64,000 bases of DNA from Stichopus chloronotus (Eukaryota > Echinodermata > Holothuroidea > Aspidochirotida > Stichopodidae): the NCBI GenBank assembly GCA_021234535.1, contig CM037840.1, positions 16,819,415-16,883,414 on the forward strand. The letters are read 5' to 3'. Shown in pieces: positions 1-11,163 of the stretch. The notes below the pieces were generated by a model. It was not told the origin of the DNA. It made no database searches and was given only the letters and a program-made list of their open reading frames with translations. Numbering within the stretch: the first letter of the stretch is position 1; each line of letters starts with the position of its first letter. The translations under genes and the position numbers were made by a program.

Positions 1-177
1 AAAGATAGACATATCCTCACTCTTTCTTTTTTTATTCTCTTGCAAAGAGTAAAAATATTGTAATGCAGAAAATACAATTGTTAGGAGAAAATCAAGGTGA
101 TAATACAAGACATTTCATGCAGTTTTGCAAGATCATTAAGAGGAGTAACACCATTGTGTTGTTTGTTACCATTATAG

Positions 178-418
178 GAGTTTACAGCATCAACGTGCAA
201 CTTGTCTGTGATGCCAGGTACAGGATTCTGAATGTAGTAGCAAGGTGGCCTGGTAGTACACGTGACAGCAGAATCCTACAGGAGAGTCCCCTAAGCCAAG
301 CATTCAGAAATGGAACATTACATGGCATTCTTCTGGGAGATTCTGGTTATGCCCTGAAACCTTGGCTAATGACACCCATTCTCAACCTACACAATGCAGC
401 AGAAGAGACTTACAACCG
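178..418 (+). CDS. HARBI1-like (PIF/Harbinger) transposase, single internal exon
   Basis: This exon encodes about 80 residues of the DDE_Tnp_4 nuclease domain of PIF/Harbinger transposases and the derived HARBI1 family. Visible family motifs are VYSINVQLVCD, ARWPGSTRDSRIL and LLGDSGYAL; the D of GDSGY is the second catalytic Asp of the DDE triad. The open frame extends upstream to position 63, but a tatag acceptor ends at 177 and a CCG|gtaaac donor follows 418, so I take 178-418 as the exon. The first catalytic Asp should lie in an exon left of the window. The final Glu and the NAH/TR region should lie downstream, but I found no matching exon before 1.5 kb. It may be a Harbinger remnant or a host HARBI1-like gene. 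Confidence 0.75.
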
Positions 419-1600
419 GTAAACAAGTGAATAATGAACAAAAATTAACTAATAACAAGGCTTTTATCTGGGATACCTCTGACTTTCATGACAACAGGCT
501 AGGATTTATCCCAAAGCTAATGTTTACCCATTTTCAAATCTGGGTTTCTTGGGGTTGATATCAAAATGTGGGTTTTCAATGTCATCAATTTGTGTCTTAA
601 CATTGGTACAGAGTAGAAGGCATTGTTTTCCCATACTGACATGTTCACAGCGTGACATTGTAGACACAGGTGGTCCTACCCATATTAGAAAACAGAACAC
701 AAGGTGTTTAAGTCAGTTGTTCGGCAATGAAATTGATGCTGTATCTCCCTTGGGCTGGCTACGTTTACCACTTACTACCCACTCACATGGAAGTGTAGTG
801 GTAGTCTACACAAGGGCGGATCCAGCCTCTAGCTCATGGGGGTAGTTTGAAAAGGGGGGAGGGGGCGCTAGCATATCTGACTAATACAATAATGTATGCT
901 GTCTATTTTTAACACAAAAATGAGCCGTATGTGCAAGGTACCATCATAAATTACGGCGCCCTTGCATTTGAATGGTTTAGCACTATTACATTGACACTTT
1001 AGACGGTCAATGCAGGCCAAGATTTTCATTTGAATTTGAAAATTTTAATTCCAAATTCAAGCAATTGATCAGTATTTGGCTTTACGTTCTTCTACCTGTA
1101 TGACAGGAAAAGAGATAGATCAAATTATACATTTTTTATTACCTGAGATCAGCCTAGAAGCTCTGCATGGAATTGTAGGGAATTAGCTGAGGAAACATTA
1201 TCTGAATAAAAATATCTTCATTTAGAATCCTCACAGTCAGATGCAGTACGTGGGTAATTGTGTAACGAATAATCACTCTCCTCCAATTTACCTCTGAATC
1301 CAACCTCTGAATCCAAGGACAGTCCCTGAAGTTGTTAAGGAATTTCCAATAGTGTTAACTTATCAAATGTAAACCTACAACACCATTTGAGCTATAACAT
1401 TTCTCACTGTTACTACACCAAACTAAAGGTGAACGATGGTCCTATCCCATATCCTCAATGCACATACAAACAGTAGTCACCAGGACTGAGCATTCTGCTG
1501 TAATAGCATCAACCAGCTACATTATTGCCCTTTCCCACTTGCTGTTTACAAAATGTGTTTGCCATGTTGCACACATCCTACCTGGGTGGAGGGTTAACTT
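419..1600. other. Non-coding stretch downstream of the HARBI1-like exon
   Basis: I see no convincing exon, RNA gene or tandem repeat. The short open frames (for example 549-845) have no family resemblance and no codon pattern. The third HARBI1 catalytic exon was looked for and not found. Confidence 0.4.
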
Positions 1601-1636
1601 GGTCAGCTGAGTGTCCCTGGAACAAATCACAGTGGA

Positions 1637-1990
1637 ACTACTCTGGAATTTTCTGGGGATTCAACTTTGGCTTGTTCAGTAAAGCTCTTTACAGAGGTGC
1701 TGAGGGGGTTATTTGGGTTCCTGTTGTCCACTTTAGGTCTTGCTCGCTTCAAGTTGCTTGGTAAAGATGATGGGCTGCTGAACTGGTCAGGTTCTCCAAG
1801 CCTTTGGGAAAGTGGCTAAGGACTGGGGGATACACTATCGTCTGTCAGGTGGGGACGTTAAATGGCCATCCATTTTTTGTATTGAGTTCACATTGCGAAT
1901 GGCTGGTTTCACCCCTGCCTCGTTATCCTCTGGGCACATATCGAAAAGAGTAGGCGAATCTTGCCTGTGTTCATCTATGACAACATGGTA
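1637..1990 (-). pseudogene. Decayed C-terminal part of the Myb/SANT-like gene
   Basis: The minus strand reads as protein-like sequence in two adjoining frames: DSPTLFDMCPEDNEAG down to about 1846, then SSPSSLPSNLKRARPKV onward to a stop near 1637. A TAG separates the frames, and no splice pair joins them with a credible intron. Ser/Pro-rich low-complexity sequence followed by a basic patch is common in the C-terminal half of Myb-like transposon proteins. No catalytic or binding motif is visible. I call it a frameshifted remnant of the same gene as 2050-2166; a spliced host gene with unrecognised small exons is the alternative. Confidence 0.35.
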
Positions 1991-2049
1991 TAGGGTCCTT
2001 GATGAGCCTATATGGGCTTCGTGCTCCTCAAAGTTTTCAATTCAAATAC

Positions 2050-2166
2050 CTTGTCATCGCCATGGCGAGGCCGGCCAGCTTTCCGAAGCAGCTTTGCCTT
2101 ATGCTGCTGGACAAATTGCAGCAAGGCAATCTTCTCTTCCTCACTGAAGTTTCCCCGATCCTCAGC
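2050..2166 (-). CDS. Myb/SANT-like DNA-binding exon
   Basis: On the minus strand this 117-bp interval reads without stops through NFSEEEKIALLQFVQQHKAKLL and then GRPRHGDDK. That is the helix-1 pattern of the Myb/SANT-like domains found in Harbinger-associated ORF proteins and NAIF1-like proteins. It is bounded by a ccctcag acceptor (exon begins at 2166) and an AAG|gtattt donor (ends at 2050). Harbinger transposons usually carry a Myb-like gene beside the nuclease gene. Here the exon points toward the HARBI1-like exon at 178-418, so the two may be halves of one old element. Confidence 0.55.
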
Positions 2167-5100
2167 CTGAGGGAATGTAATTAAAGATCAATGTTTGACA
2201 ACAATAGTCATTCTCAATTGTTAAACAGCAGGAATTTTAATGCCTCAAGAGCTAGATCAAATCATCAGTGCTTCATGTAAAGGCTTGGAAAAGGGCACAG
2301 CAAAATGCCAACAGTTGGAATTAAAAGTGCAGAGCACCATGGTAGCAATAAATGGCATTATGGCAAAAATTGATTTGAGGGAAGGGTACAACAGTATTTT
2401 GCCAATTAGATAGCAAGTGTGAAACTTCAATGTAGCCAAAATGAAAGCACTGAAAAATTGTTAGAAAACACATTGTGAGTTTATAGGAAAGGATTAGGGG
2501 GTGAGGGGGGTGGTGGCAATTCACAATCTGTTGGTTCCCAGAGGGATCAAGTAGTAGTACTTAATGAGAAAAACTCGGAGTTCCGGGACAATTGCTCCCA
2601 TTGAACCACCCCTTGGTTCAAGAACTTGTTCGATGTCATCAGTCACAAATGGAACCACCATCTAAACATTTCATTAGCTTCGAAGATGATCGTACCCTTG
2701 GTACTAACGCGGACGCTTGGACAGATATATTTAGTATGTAGGTGAACCACATTGGGTACAAGAATCCTATTGTTTTGGTGTAGGTCAAAGGTCATTTAGG
2801 GTCAACAGTAGTCAAACACTGAAAGCCTTATGAACACTATCTCAAGAAATTGAAATTTCTTTTTCACATTTGGAAAAGAAAGCAGCGGCAAAGTTGATCA
2901 GGCGAACCGTTGTCTCAATGACACCTCACAAAAGTGACAGCATCGTTCGAAATTGTGATGAAAATGTAAGCTACCCATGCAACATAGATTAGTCAAATGA
3001 ACGTCATCGGTTCAAGAAAATAGGTATTTGAAAAGAAAATCCCTGTCCATCTACACAAAAGACGCTGTAATACTGGGAATGGCAAAGTTGTTACGTGTTC
3101 CAGCTGCAATGAAATTTCAGACATTAAAAAATTTTATTTCAAGGAAACAAGTCAAAACCTGTTCCTATTCCACTGCTAATAGTTCTCATCTGTAAAACAA
3201 ACAGAGACGGCAACGTAGCAGCTATGTTCCTGAGAGTCAATTTCGGTAATCTGGAGCAAGCGATTTTGGTAGAAACCACTAGAAAAGATGGAAGTAGGTA
3301 CTATGGATGATCTCAATCATCGGTTCACGACATTACACTATTTGATCAAGAAGGCCTGCATGCCTAGCAAAGCATCTGGTATAGATATGTTCATTAAAAC
3401 CATAACATGTCTGCTATTAACTCAATTAGACACAAGAATGATGTCTGAATATGTAATTCAAATTTATATTTCACTGTAATCTATTCAATTGCAGAAATGT
3501 GAATTAGGGAATGCCCTCCTCAAATTTGCTTTAATATATCACTCATAAACTAGGCATCAGCTAGAGCAAATATGTTTGCTATATATATTTTGCCGGAAAC
3601 GGCATTTAACCAGTGTTACAAGCTACACCCAGACTTGAAATAGGGATCTCACGTCTCTCACGTTTCTTTCATCTATTCTCAAAGAACTTGGCCAAAATTG
3701 GGGGCTAAACCTATCTTTAGCTCGCGCTTTTATTCATGGGGAAGTGGAGCTGGGGGTTGCTACCGTGCGCACAAACGGTCAGTGGAAAAGCCGTTCTATT
3801 CTGTTTTATACAAGTTTTTTGAATGTCATTCAATGCCTAACAAGAAACCTCTCAGTACCCGACCCTAAATTCTTTAATCTCCAGTTCCGAATCCATCCTC
3901 TCCTCTTTCCTCTGTTTTGTTCGTTTTGTTTTTGTTAAAATATGCATAAAGACATACTCATGTGGGACGTCAACATCAGAATAAAAAAATAACGCCCTTT
4001 TCTCTCTACTGGGACACTTTCTGTTTGGTCAAAGGTCATAAATGTTCACGTTAACTCTGAAGGATAACGTTAGCAGACATGACATTTTGTCATGTGATTA
4101 CAAATTCTTCTAATGTAGTGGTTGACAGTTTTCATTCGAATCAACGGTGTGCTAGCATTAAATATTCAGTATGGCAGAGATGATCTACTGATCTGTAGCA
4201 GACTTAAGAATTTAACCTCTACTGGTAACCTAAAATGACTTTTTACCCCTATGAGAAACAACAGGGATTGTCTTTCTAGCAATGGGCAATTCATACACCA
4301 AGTGAATGTTGTAAAGCAAGGGAATGTTGCTTGAGCTTCAGTGATCTCAAAGGATCAACCTTTGACCTTCTGATCATCGAACGCCACTAATGTTATTTGT
4401 GTGAAGCTCAATTCCAGTAGACGTAAGTCACATGTACATGTCTGCCTGACAATTCTTTGAGGTGACTTTTACTTATGCGGAACTCTAAATAGATTCATCA
4501 TGTAGGTAGTCATCCCCTGTCCTGAACGGTTTGGTTATTACACATCAGTCTATACAGTGCACTAGTGAGTGTACTGTACTTGGGAAAGAGAAGAAACGTC
4601 ACTGCTATATAGCTTCAGAGGCTGGTAGAATTGGGTGGTTTGGAATGGTTTGAGTCTGTTTGGGTGGTTTCTTCGTTGTTCTGCCCAACTTAATGCACAT
4701 TGTTGGACATTGCACATTAACAGTTTCCACCCCATCGTTTGTGCACTGGCAGTGGCAAGTCCTCAAATTCTCCAAAAATATTCGTCCTATCGAGCACTAC
4801 GTTGGGCACCAATGTAGTAGCTTCTTATTAGTCGTGACCAATAATAAAAGGAGAAACGATCGGCTCTAGGTGTTGAAATCATTTATTGAAATCAGGAGAG
4901 GATTATTGCCTAGAGTTAACGCCATTTACGAGGAACAACAACATGCATATTCATGACATAGCCCACTCACGGAGCTCCAGAAGAGCCAAAAAGCTCCGTA
5001 CCCACTACAAGATGACGCAGTGGAAGGAAACGAAGAGGGTGAGCAGGAATCTTTGAACCCTGCTAGTCCTGAGGCAAAGTAAATTACATGGTGTGAAATG

Positions 5101-5573
5101 TAAGTCACCAGTCGTTCCCTGTGTGTGCATAAGCTCTACATTTGATTTTGTAATACACTACTTTCAGGTATGTATGTAAGTATACTACCATATATGACCA
5201 AAGGCAGCCGGGTTTAATTTATGCAATGAGTCAATGGTTACTCATAGTAAGGATATACTGTGAGTACCACACTGAGTACACCGTAGGACCAAGACAGCGA
5301 CAAAGGGTAAGAGAGTAGGGGATTGGCCAATCATGTAACTGACATGACGGATCAATGGGACACTAACTGGGGACATCGCACAGTACGTATTGAATATCTG
5401 TGGTTTCTGGCATCTACTGCCACATGGGGGATCCACCGCATGTTCATTTAGGGTCTGGGTACGCTTTACATGGTAGGTTATACGGATGTACAACATGTTA
5501 AAATTAAAAGAATTTCCACCTTGCTTACACTGACAGCCATAGTGTCATGCCTGCATTTACTACGTTACTTTTT
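2167..5573. other. Non-coding region with scattered AGGTCA repeat fragments
   Basis: No gene is recognised in this 3.4-kb stretch. A perfect AGGTCAAAGGTCA (2782-2794) inside a repeat fragment at about 2740-2850, and a related GGTCAAAGGTCA near 4026, belong to the dispersed family described at 25.8 kb. The remaining short open frames look random. Confidence 0.4.
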
Positions 5574-6180
5574 AGCTCATACCAGCATGCTGGTGTGAGC
5601 TTTTGTTATCACGCAGCGTCTATCCATCTATCTGTCCACACTTGTTCAAAATGCTTCTCCTCCCACATGCTTTCATGGATTTGTTTGGAACTCGGACATA
5701 ATGTCCCCTAGGTGGTGGGTCATTTGGGGTGTTCAGGAATTTTTGGTCCAAGGTCCCATGTGGGCCCTGTGGCCCATTTTATGAAATTCTACAAAATGCT
5801 TCTCCTCCTACAGATACTCTTGTATAATACAAGTGTTGATGGTTTGTCATAATAATACTGTTAGTGGTACCTTCGGGGTGTTCAGGAATTTTTGGTCCAA
5901 GGTCCCATGTGGGCCCAATGACCCATTATGTGAAATTATGTTTCAAATGTTGCTTCTAACACATGCATCCATGGATTTATATTTAACTTGGACACAATAA
6001 TCCCTGGGTAGTGCTTCATCTGGGATGTACAAAAACGTTTCAGTTTAAGGTCCCATGTTGATGGTTTGTCACAATGATGCTCAGTTACTGGTCCCTTCAG
6101 GGTGTTCAGGAATTGGTAGTCCAAGACCACCATGTGGGCCCAATGACCCATTTTATGGAATTCTGCAAATTACCTTTTTC
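5574..6180. repeat. Repeat element headed by a 28-bp near-palindrome
   Basis: Positions 5574-5601 form a near-perfect palindrome (AGCTCATACC..GGTGTGAGCT) followed by a TTTTGTTATCAC-type leader. Three diverged copies of a unit follow (GTTCAGGAATTTTTGGTCC, then AAGGTCCCATGTGGGCCC), starting at about 5731, 5880 and 6104. Spacing is irregular (about 149 and 224 bp). This looks like a degenerate interspersed element, not a gene. Confidence 0.55.
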
Positions 6181-6649
6181 CACTGTTAAAGTGCCCCTTT
6201 AAACTGTCATACACATCTCAAATATCCCTATCGTGCATGAATGATAATTGAGTAATTGGACAGTGTCAGCAGTGTCAGTTGCTATGCAAACTGAAATTCT
6301 GTATCGCCCTCAGGTAAGTTGACCAGTATTTGGACTTCTGCAACATTCTGCAATTTTGCTATAGTTTATGAAATTCTGAAAAATTGTTCAGTCCTACAGA
6401 TTTTCTTGTACAATGTTGATGATTTGGTATATCTATAATGTGACAGTGATGCATAAATGGTACCTTCAAGATGTTGAGGTATGAGTTTCTGCACCAATTG
6501 GTGCTCTAGTTTCTTCTACTTTTCAGGAAAACAATGCAAGAGAAGACCCTGGTCGAATGAAGAAGTAACGGTCATAAAGAGAGCCTCCACATAAAAACAA
6601 ACTTTCCGTACGAAATGGCTGTATAGCTGCTAATTGTGTTCATCCTTTT

Positions 6650-7800
6650 CAAGCCTTGTTGGATAATCTGACCACTGGAGAAAAGAGTTCGTGTTTATAA
6701 GCAGTGACAGTAGTGGTGAGAGCATTAAAAAAGTGCACAGGACAAAGTATTGAAACAGAATAAGTGCCATGGAGAACACAAATCAAGAAACTTCTGATTG
6801 TAGTCAAAATTGATTTGAAAGACCAACATGTGAAACATGTGGGAAAAACACATCTGCATTTTTTTACTAAGTTGTTGGTTAATCTGACTTCGGAAAAAGA
6901 AACACTTTGTGTAAATAGTAAAGGTAATGAAGAATGCCTTCAGAAAAAGAATTTGTCGAGAACCAGTTATGAGGCAAAATTTCTCTTAATCACTTTCCAA
7001 AGGGGAAAGTGACAGTAGCAGTTAAGGAATGCTACCTATATAATTACAGTATGATTTGTAAAAGGAGATTTTACTAACGATTTTAGTGAAATTTTTCAAT
7101 TTCATTTCAAAGAGCAACATAATAGTAGCATTTTGTTACACAGATAACAGCAGTGTTATAAAAGAAAAGGATTTTAATTTAATAAGAGGATGTAAATTTT
7201 CTACAAGAAACATGTGGAGAAAACACATTTGCATTTGTTTTACTTTATCTTGTCGGTTAATCTGACGGTGCAAAAAACTTTGTGTAAATAGTAACGGGTA
7301 ATGAAGGCTGTCCAGAACAAAGTCTCTTGAAGAGTGCATGACATTACACAAATGAACAAACGTAAAATACTTTGCCTTTGGGAAGTGACAGCAGCAGTTG
7401 CTACACATACAATTACATTATGATTCGAAAACAGAAAAAAGGATTTTACTTAAAAAACAAACTTTAAAAACAGCTGCCTTTTCAAAAAGTCTTGTAGGTT
7501 AGACTAACTCCTGGAAGAAAAACAGATTTTTGTAAGTAATAGTGGTAATGAAGGCATCCCTAAGAACAAACTTCCTGGAAAATCAGTTATTGAAACAGGC
7601 GGCAAAATAAAAGCCTGACAGGACACACATTAACAAACTTTTTATTCGTAAACACTCTCAAAAGTCTGAAAAAAGGCAAAGTGGTAGTATATAATTACAG
7701 TATGAATAGAAAAAAGAAAGGCTTCTACCAGTTTTGCACAGTGTGATTATTCGCTCTTAATTAGTTACATTTGACAGACTAACTACTGGACTGTAGAGAA
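6650..7800. repeat. Degenerate tandem repeat, irregular period of ~240-380 bp
   Basis: Related blocks recur in the same order. TAATCTGAC-type blocks lie near 6665, 6880, 7258 and 7500, followed by GTGTAAATAGTAA..GGTAATGAAGG and then GTGACAGTAGCAGTT..TATAATTACAGTATGA. Copies are strongly diverged and separated by about 240-380 bp. No reading frame is conserved between copies. Confidence 0.5.
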
Positions 7801-8330
7801 TAATACCACATATGAGGTGGAAAATTAAAACATAAATGGGCAAGAATCGAGTTTAATTTGCTGCATGTTGAGCTTGGTGTTAAAATTAGGTATGTTATTG
7901 TTAGTTTGGTTTTCATTTGTTGCTATTTTCTGTCAATGTGCTACTTTGGCTGAACTCTTATGTTGTTAAGGATATGAATACCAAAAAGTTCACATGTTTG
8001 ACATTAGAAGTATATTAACAACATTTGATCTGCTATTGTTCCTCTTACTTTGATATCATTGTCCTTGGTCTGAAGTGTGATGGTACAAAATACAAACATT
8101 GTAAATTAATGACAATCCTACAATAAATGCTACTACATGTTGTGAACCCGCGTTTATTGCTTGCCAGATGTTGGCCCAAATTGCAACATACTGGAATGTT
8201 AATGCACAGCCTCTCTCCGCAGCTCAATTGAGGTCATAGGATGCCCCCCCCCCCTATATGTGAGAAAATTGCCAGTGACACTGTCCCCATTTGGTCAATT
8301 CGGACGATAAGGCCCCGATTGGGACTCATG
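7801..8330. other. Non-coding spacer
   Basis: I see no gene or clear repeat. A short poly-C run lies at about 8246-8256. Confidence 0.35.
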
Positions 8331-8640
8331 TATGTGTGTGCATGTGTATGCGTATAAGATGCACATAAGCACAAGGTATGACACACGAACACGGTATCTT
8401 ACAGTGGTATGTAAGTAGTCCTTAATCAGTGGATGATCCCTATTATTTTCAATGTAGATCAAACGTAGACGTAAGGTCATGTGAAGATACTTGAGGCCAT
8501 AGTTTGGAACTTTGTAAACAATGTCTCAATGTCTCGAAGTTCAAACTTGATGCGTAGGTAGTCCATTATTATTAGTACAAGATCTGTATCGTTTTCCATG
8601 GAGGTCAAAAGGCATGGAAAGATATTGATGGAAATATGTC
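8331..8640. repeat. Degenerate copy of the AGGTCA/142-bp repeat family
   Basis: A GT-rich head (GTATGTGTGTGCATGTGTATG) is followed by two decayed units containing ATGATCCCTATTATTTTC and GGAGGTCAAAAGGCATGG. The organisation, GT-rich head then units, matches the better preserved copies at 25.8-26.6 kb and 29.9-30.4 kb. Confidence 0.5.
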
Positions 8641-8694
8641 GACGAGTGAATATTGCTGGAACTTCAAACTGAACTCCTGATGCACTACCCTTCT

Positions 8695-9900
8695 TTTGGC
8701 CAACTCCCTCTTCCCTGACCATAAAAAACTAAACACGGCCCTCGAGTCGAGCCAGGACACCATCTGGAGCAACCAGAACAGTGCCCGGATACCACAAGAG
8801 AGGGTAAACGAAACGATTGATAACAGTAGCCTTCCCCAACAGGCTAATGTAGCGATCCCTGAAGTCCTTCAACCTAGCCTCCACCAGGTCCACTTTCTCG
8901 TTCCAGGTAAGTGACTCCGGCGAACCATAACCAAACCATCATGCCGCGAAGGGCAGCTGTTTATATCGCCACCCACCTAGACGAAGTCCTTTGGTCTTTG
9001 ATGGGTTCAGTCTGGCACCTGTTGCTCTTTGAAAGGTAGCCAGCGTGCCAGTAAGGGCCCTGAAGGAGGCTAGGTCTGAGACTACGCAAGTGACGTCATC
9101 AGCGTACTGAAGAAACTTGACCTCAGATCCATCAGGAATATTAAATGGTTAAAAAGGCTCTCACACAAGGGACTCACTAAACAAACCATTGATGAGAGGC
9201 GACAGTGGACACCCCTGTCGCATCCCGCGCTGGACTCCAAAGGTGTCCGATGAAAAGCCATTCCACAATAACACAACCGCTTACATTATTATACAGTAGA
9301 TTAACCCATGCAACAAAAGCTGAATTTAAATTAAACTTCGTCAACACTTTAAGGAGAAAACCATGTCGAAGGCGTTCTCCTGATCGAGGGAGACGAGCGC
9401 ACATGGAAGGTCACGGTCCGTAACATATTCAAGTAAGTCCCGCATCAGCCAGAGGTTCTGCTGAACGCTGCGTCCCCGCACCGCACATAACTATGCACAT
9501 AAAAGTGCTTTTGCCAGGATCTTGTAGTACACGTTCAACAGGGTGATTGGCCGCTTGTTATCACGCTTGTGCGCTGTGAAAGGCTCAATGAGCCAGTAAG
9601 GAAGGTGGAGATGAATACATCACGCAGATCGGCACCAACGGGTACTCCAGAAGCGTTTGTAAAATTGAACCGGAATACCGTCGGACCCAAGGTCAGAACA
9701 TATACCTGTACGACATGTATGTGGTAAAGAAGTGGCATAACAGTGGGAATGATTTGAGATTTTCGGTGTTCATTTCTGGTGATTGTTTGGTTTAGTTCAA
9801 AGAACTCATCTTTGCCATGGTTATAGAGCGTCATGAGAGCCTGACTTAACCCTGGAGATGTAAGGGGGTTACTGCTATTGGATGGTGAAATAAACCTCAG
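8695..9900 (-). pseudogene. Non-LTR retrotransposon (LINE) reverse transcriptase, decayed
   Basis: Reading the minus strand from ~9900 down gives reverse-transcriptase blocks in order but in changing frames: SDGIPVQFYKRFW, KRPITLLNVYYKIL, LVSLDQENAFD, GVQRGMRQGCPLSPLI, then FLQYADDVTCVVSD with the YADD active-site block at ~9092-9103. After that come LNPSKTKGLRLG and LSLLGKATVIN-like thumb sequence ending near 8740. At least two frameshifts (near 9360 and 9140) and stops (near 9495 and 8945) break it. The block pattern is that of Tx1/L1- or Nimb-like LINEs; I cannot fix the clade. No 3' tail or target duplication was identified. Confidence 0.75.
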
Positions 9901-9921
9901 ATGTGCTAGCAACGAGCACAA

Positions 9922-10559
9922 TTTGGTGCTACATGCTTGGCTACTTCAACCATATCTGCGCATGTTCACACAGTGCATACGATACAAATTCCCGAATATG
10001 CGCGGGATATAGACTAAGCTTTCAAGTAGTGCTTCTGTCAACGTTGTTACGAACGTACGCTGGTAACGTACGTGCAGTAAATTCTGGAATTTTGATACGC
10101 AATTAAGGCAGATGAGTGAAACGGATTTTATTAAATACTAAAACAATCGACAATTCAATTAATGGTGATCAATGAAGCACCCACAAAGCAACACTGAATG
10201 AGTAAACTGTCGGTAAACATCCATATTGACAGACATATTGACAGAATTTTAGTGTGGTCTGTCATAGCTTTTCAGCCAGCTGAAATGTTTACAGGCTTAG
10301 CCAACACAGGCCACAGTATATGGATGGGGGGGGGGGGGAGTTATTACATGGAGGAGAGGACAGGCCTTGCAGTATACCGGGATTTTCATTAACCAAAAAG
10401 CCAAAGGCTTCTATGCTTACAATAGTCTCGAGTGGAGTTTATGTAGGCAGGAGCAACAGGCAGGAGTTATATGATGGCATGTGGCTGGATCGAAATCATG
10501 CTGCAAATACTATGGTACTGTAAGGTCACAGGTGTCCAAAAGGAGATTACGGCAGCATA
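9922..10559. other. Non-coding spacer with repeat fragment
   Basis: No gene is recognised. A poly-G run lies at 10325-10339. The AGCCAAAGGCTTCTATGC fragment near 10400 resembles the terminal motif of the AGGTCA repeat family. Confidence 0.35.
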
Positions 10560-11163
10560 AGCTTACAAACTATTGTAAGCTAAAACCTAGTGCAGCAATG
10601 CTGCTGTGTAGCTCACACAATTGAATTGCGGGTTGCAGCCCTATGTTCTGACATACTTTTGTTTCCACACCCCATGTTCTCACACTCATATGTTGCAACA
10701 CATTCATTCCATCAGGCACCATTTTGGGTCACAGGTATGATGGCGTAGTACTGACGCATTGATCAGCCACTGCTATCGGAAATTAAGTGTACATGTCAAA
10801 CATAAGTGTGTCGGAACATAGGGGTGTTGAAACTTAAGGCAGTCACTGAACTAAGTAGATGTAATTTTTGTTTGTGGCATTGCAAAATGAAAGTACAAAA
10901 TGTTACATGCAAAAAGTATGTAGTTGACACACTATCAAGCCTATGACATTATCATATGCCAGTGTTTTGACATGAGATGTTGAAAAATGTTCAAAAAAGA
11001 GTCAAAATAACACGAAAATCGCCTATAATTCAACTTCCGTTTTGGATATTTCATTTCTAAACAGTACTAAAAATACCCATTTTGACAAAGAATCTATGAC
11101 CAAAGTTTCAGTCAAAATACTTCTGCCTGGCTCTATAAGCTCACACAGTAATGTGTGTGAGCT
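10560..11163. repeat. Interval bounded by two AGCT-stem hairpins
   Basis: At the left edge AGCTTACAA and TTGTAAGCT pair around a 4-bp loop (10560-10581). At the right edge AGCTCACACA and TGTGTGAGCT pair around a 6-bp loop (11138-11163). Both are followed by AAAAC/AAAAACC. A third hairpin, GCAGCAATGCTGC, lies near 10592. The whole may be a small non-autonomous element, or two separate hairpins of the family seen at 5574. Confidence 0.35.

Noticed and set aside
549..845. 98-codon plus-strand open frame
   Set aside because: No homology, no splice signals, and unlike the missing HARBI1 C-terminal exon.
9535..9921. 128-codon minus-strand open frame
   Set aside because: The reverse-transcriptase homology in this interval lies in other frames; this frame is a shadow of the decayed LINE.
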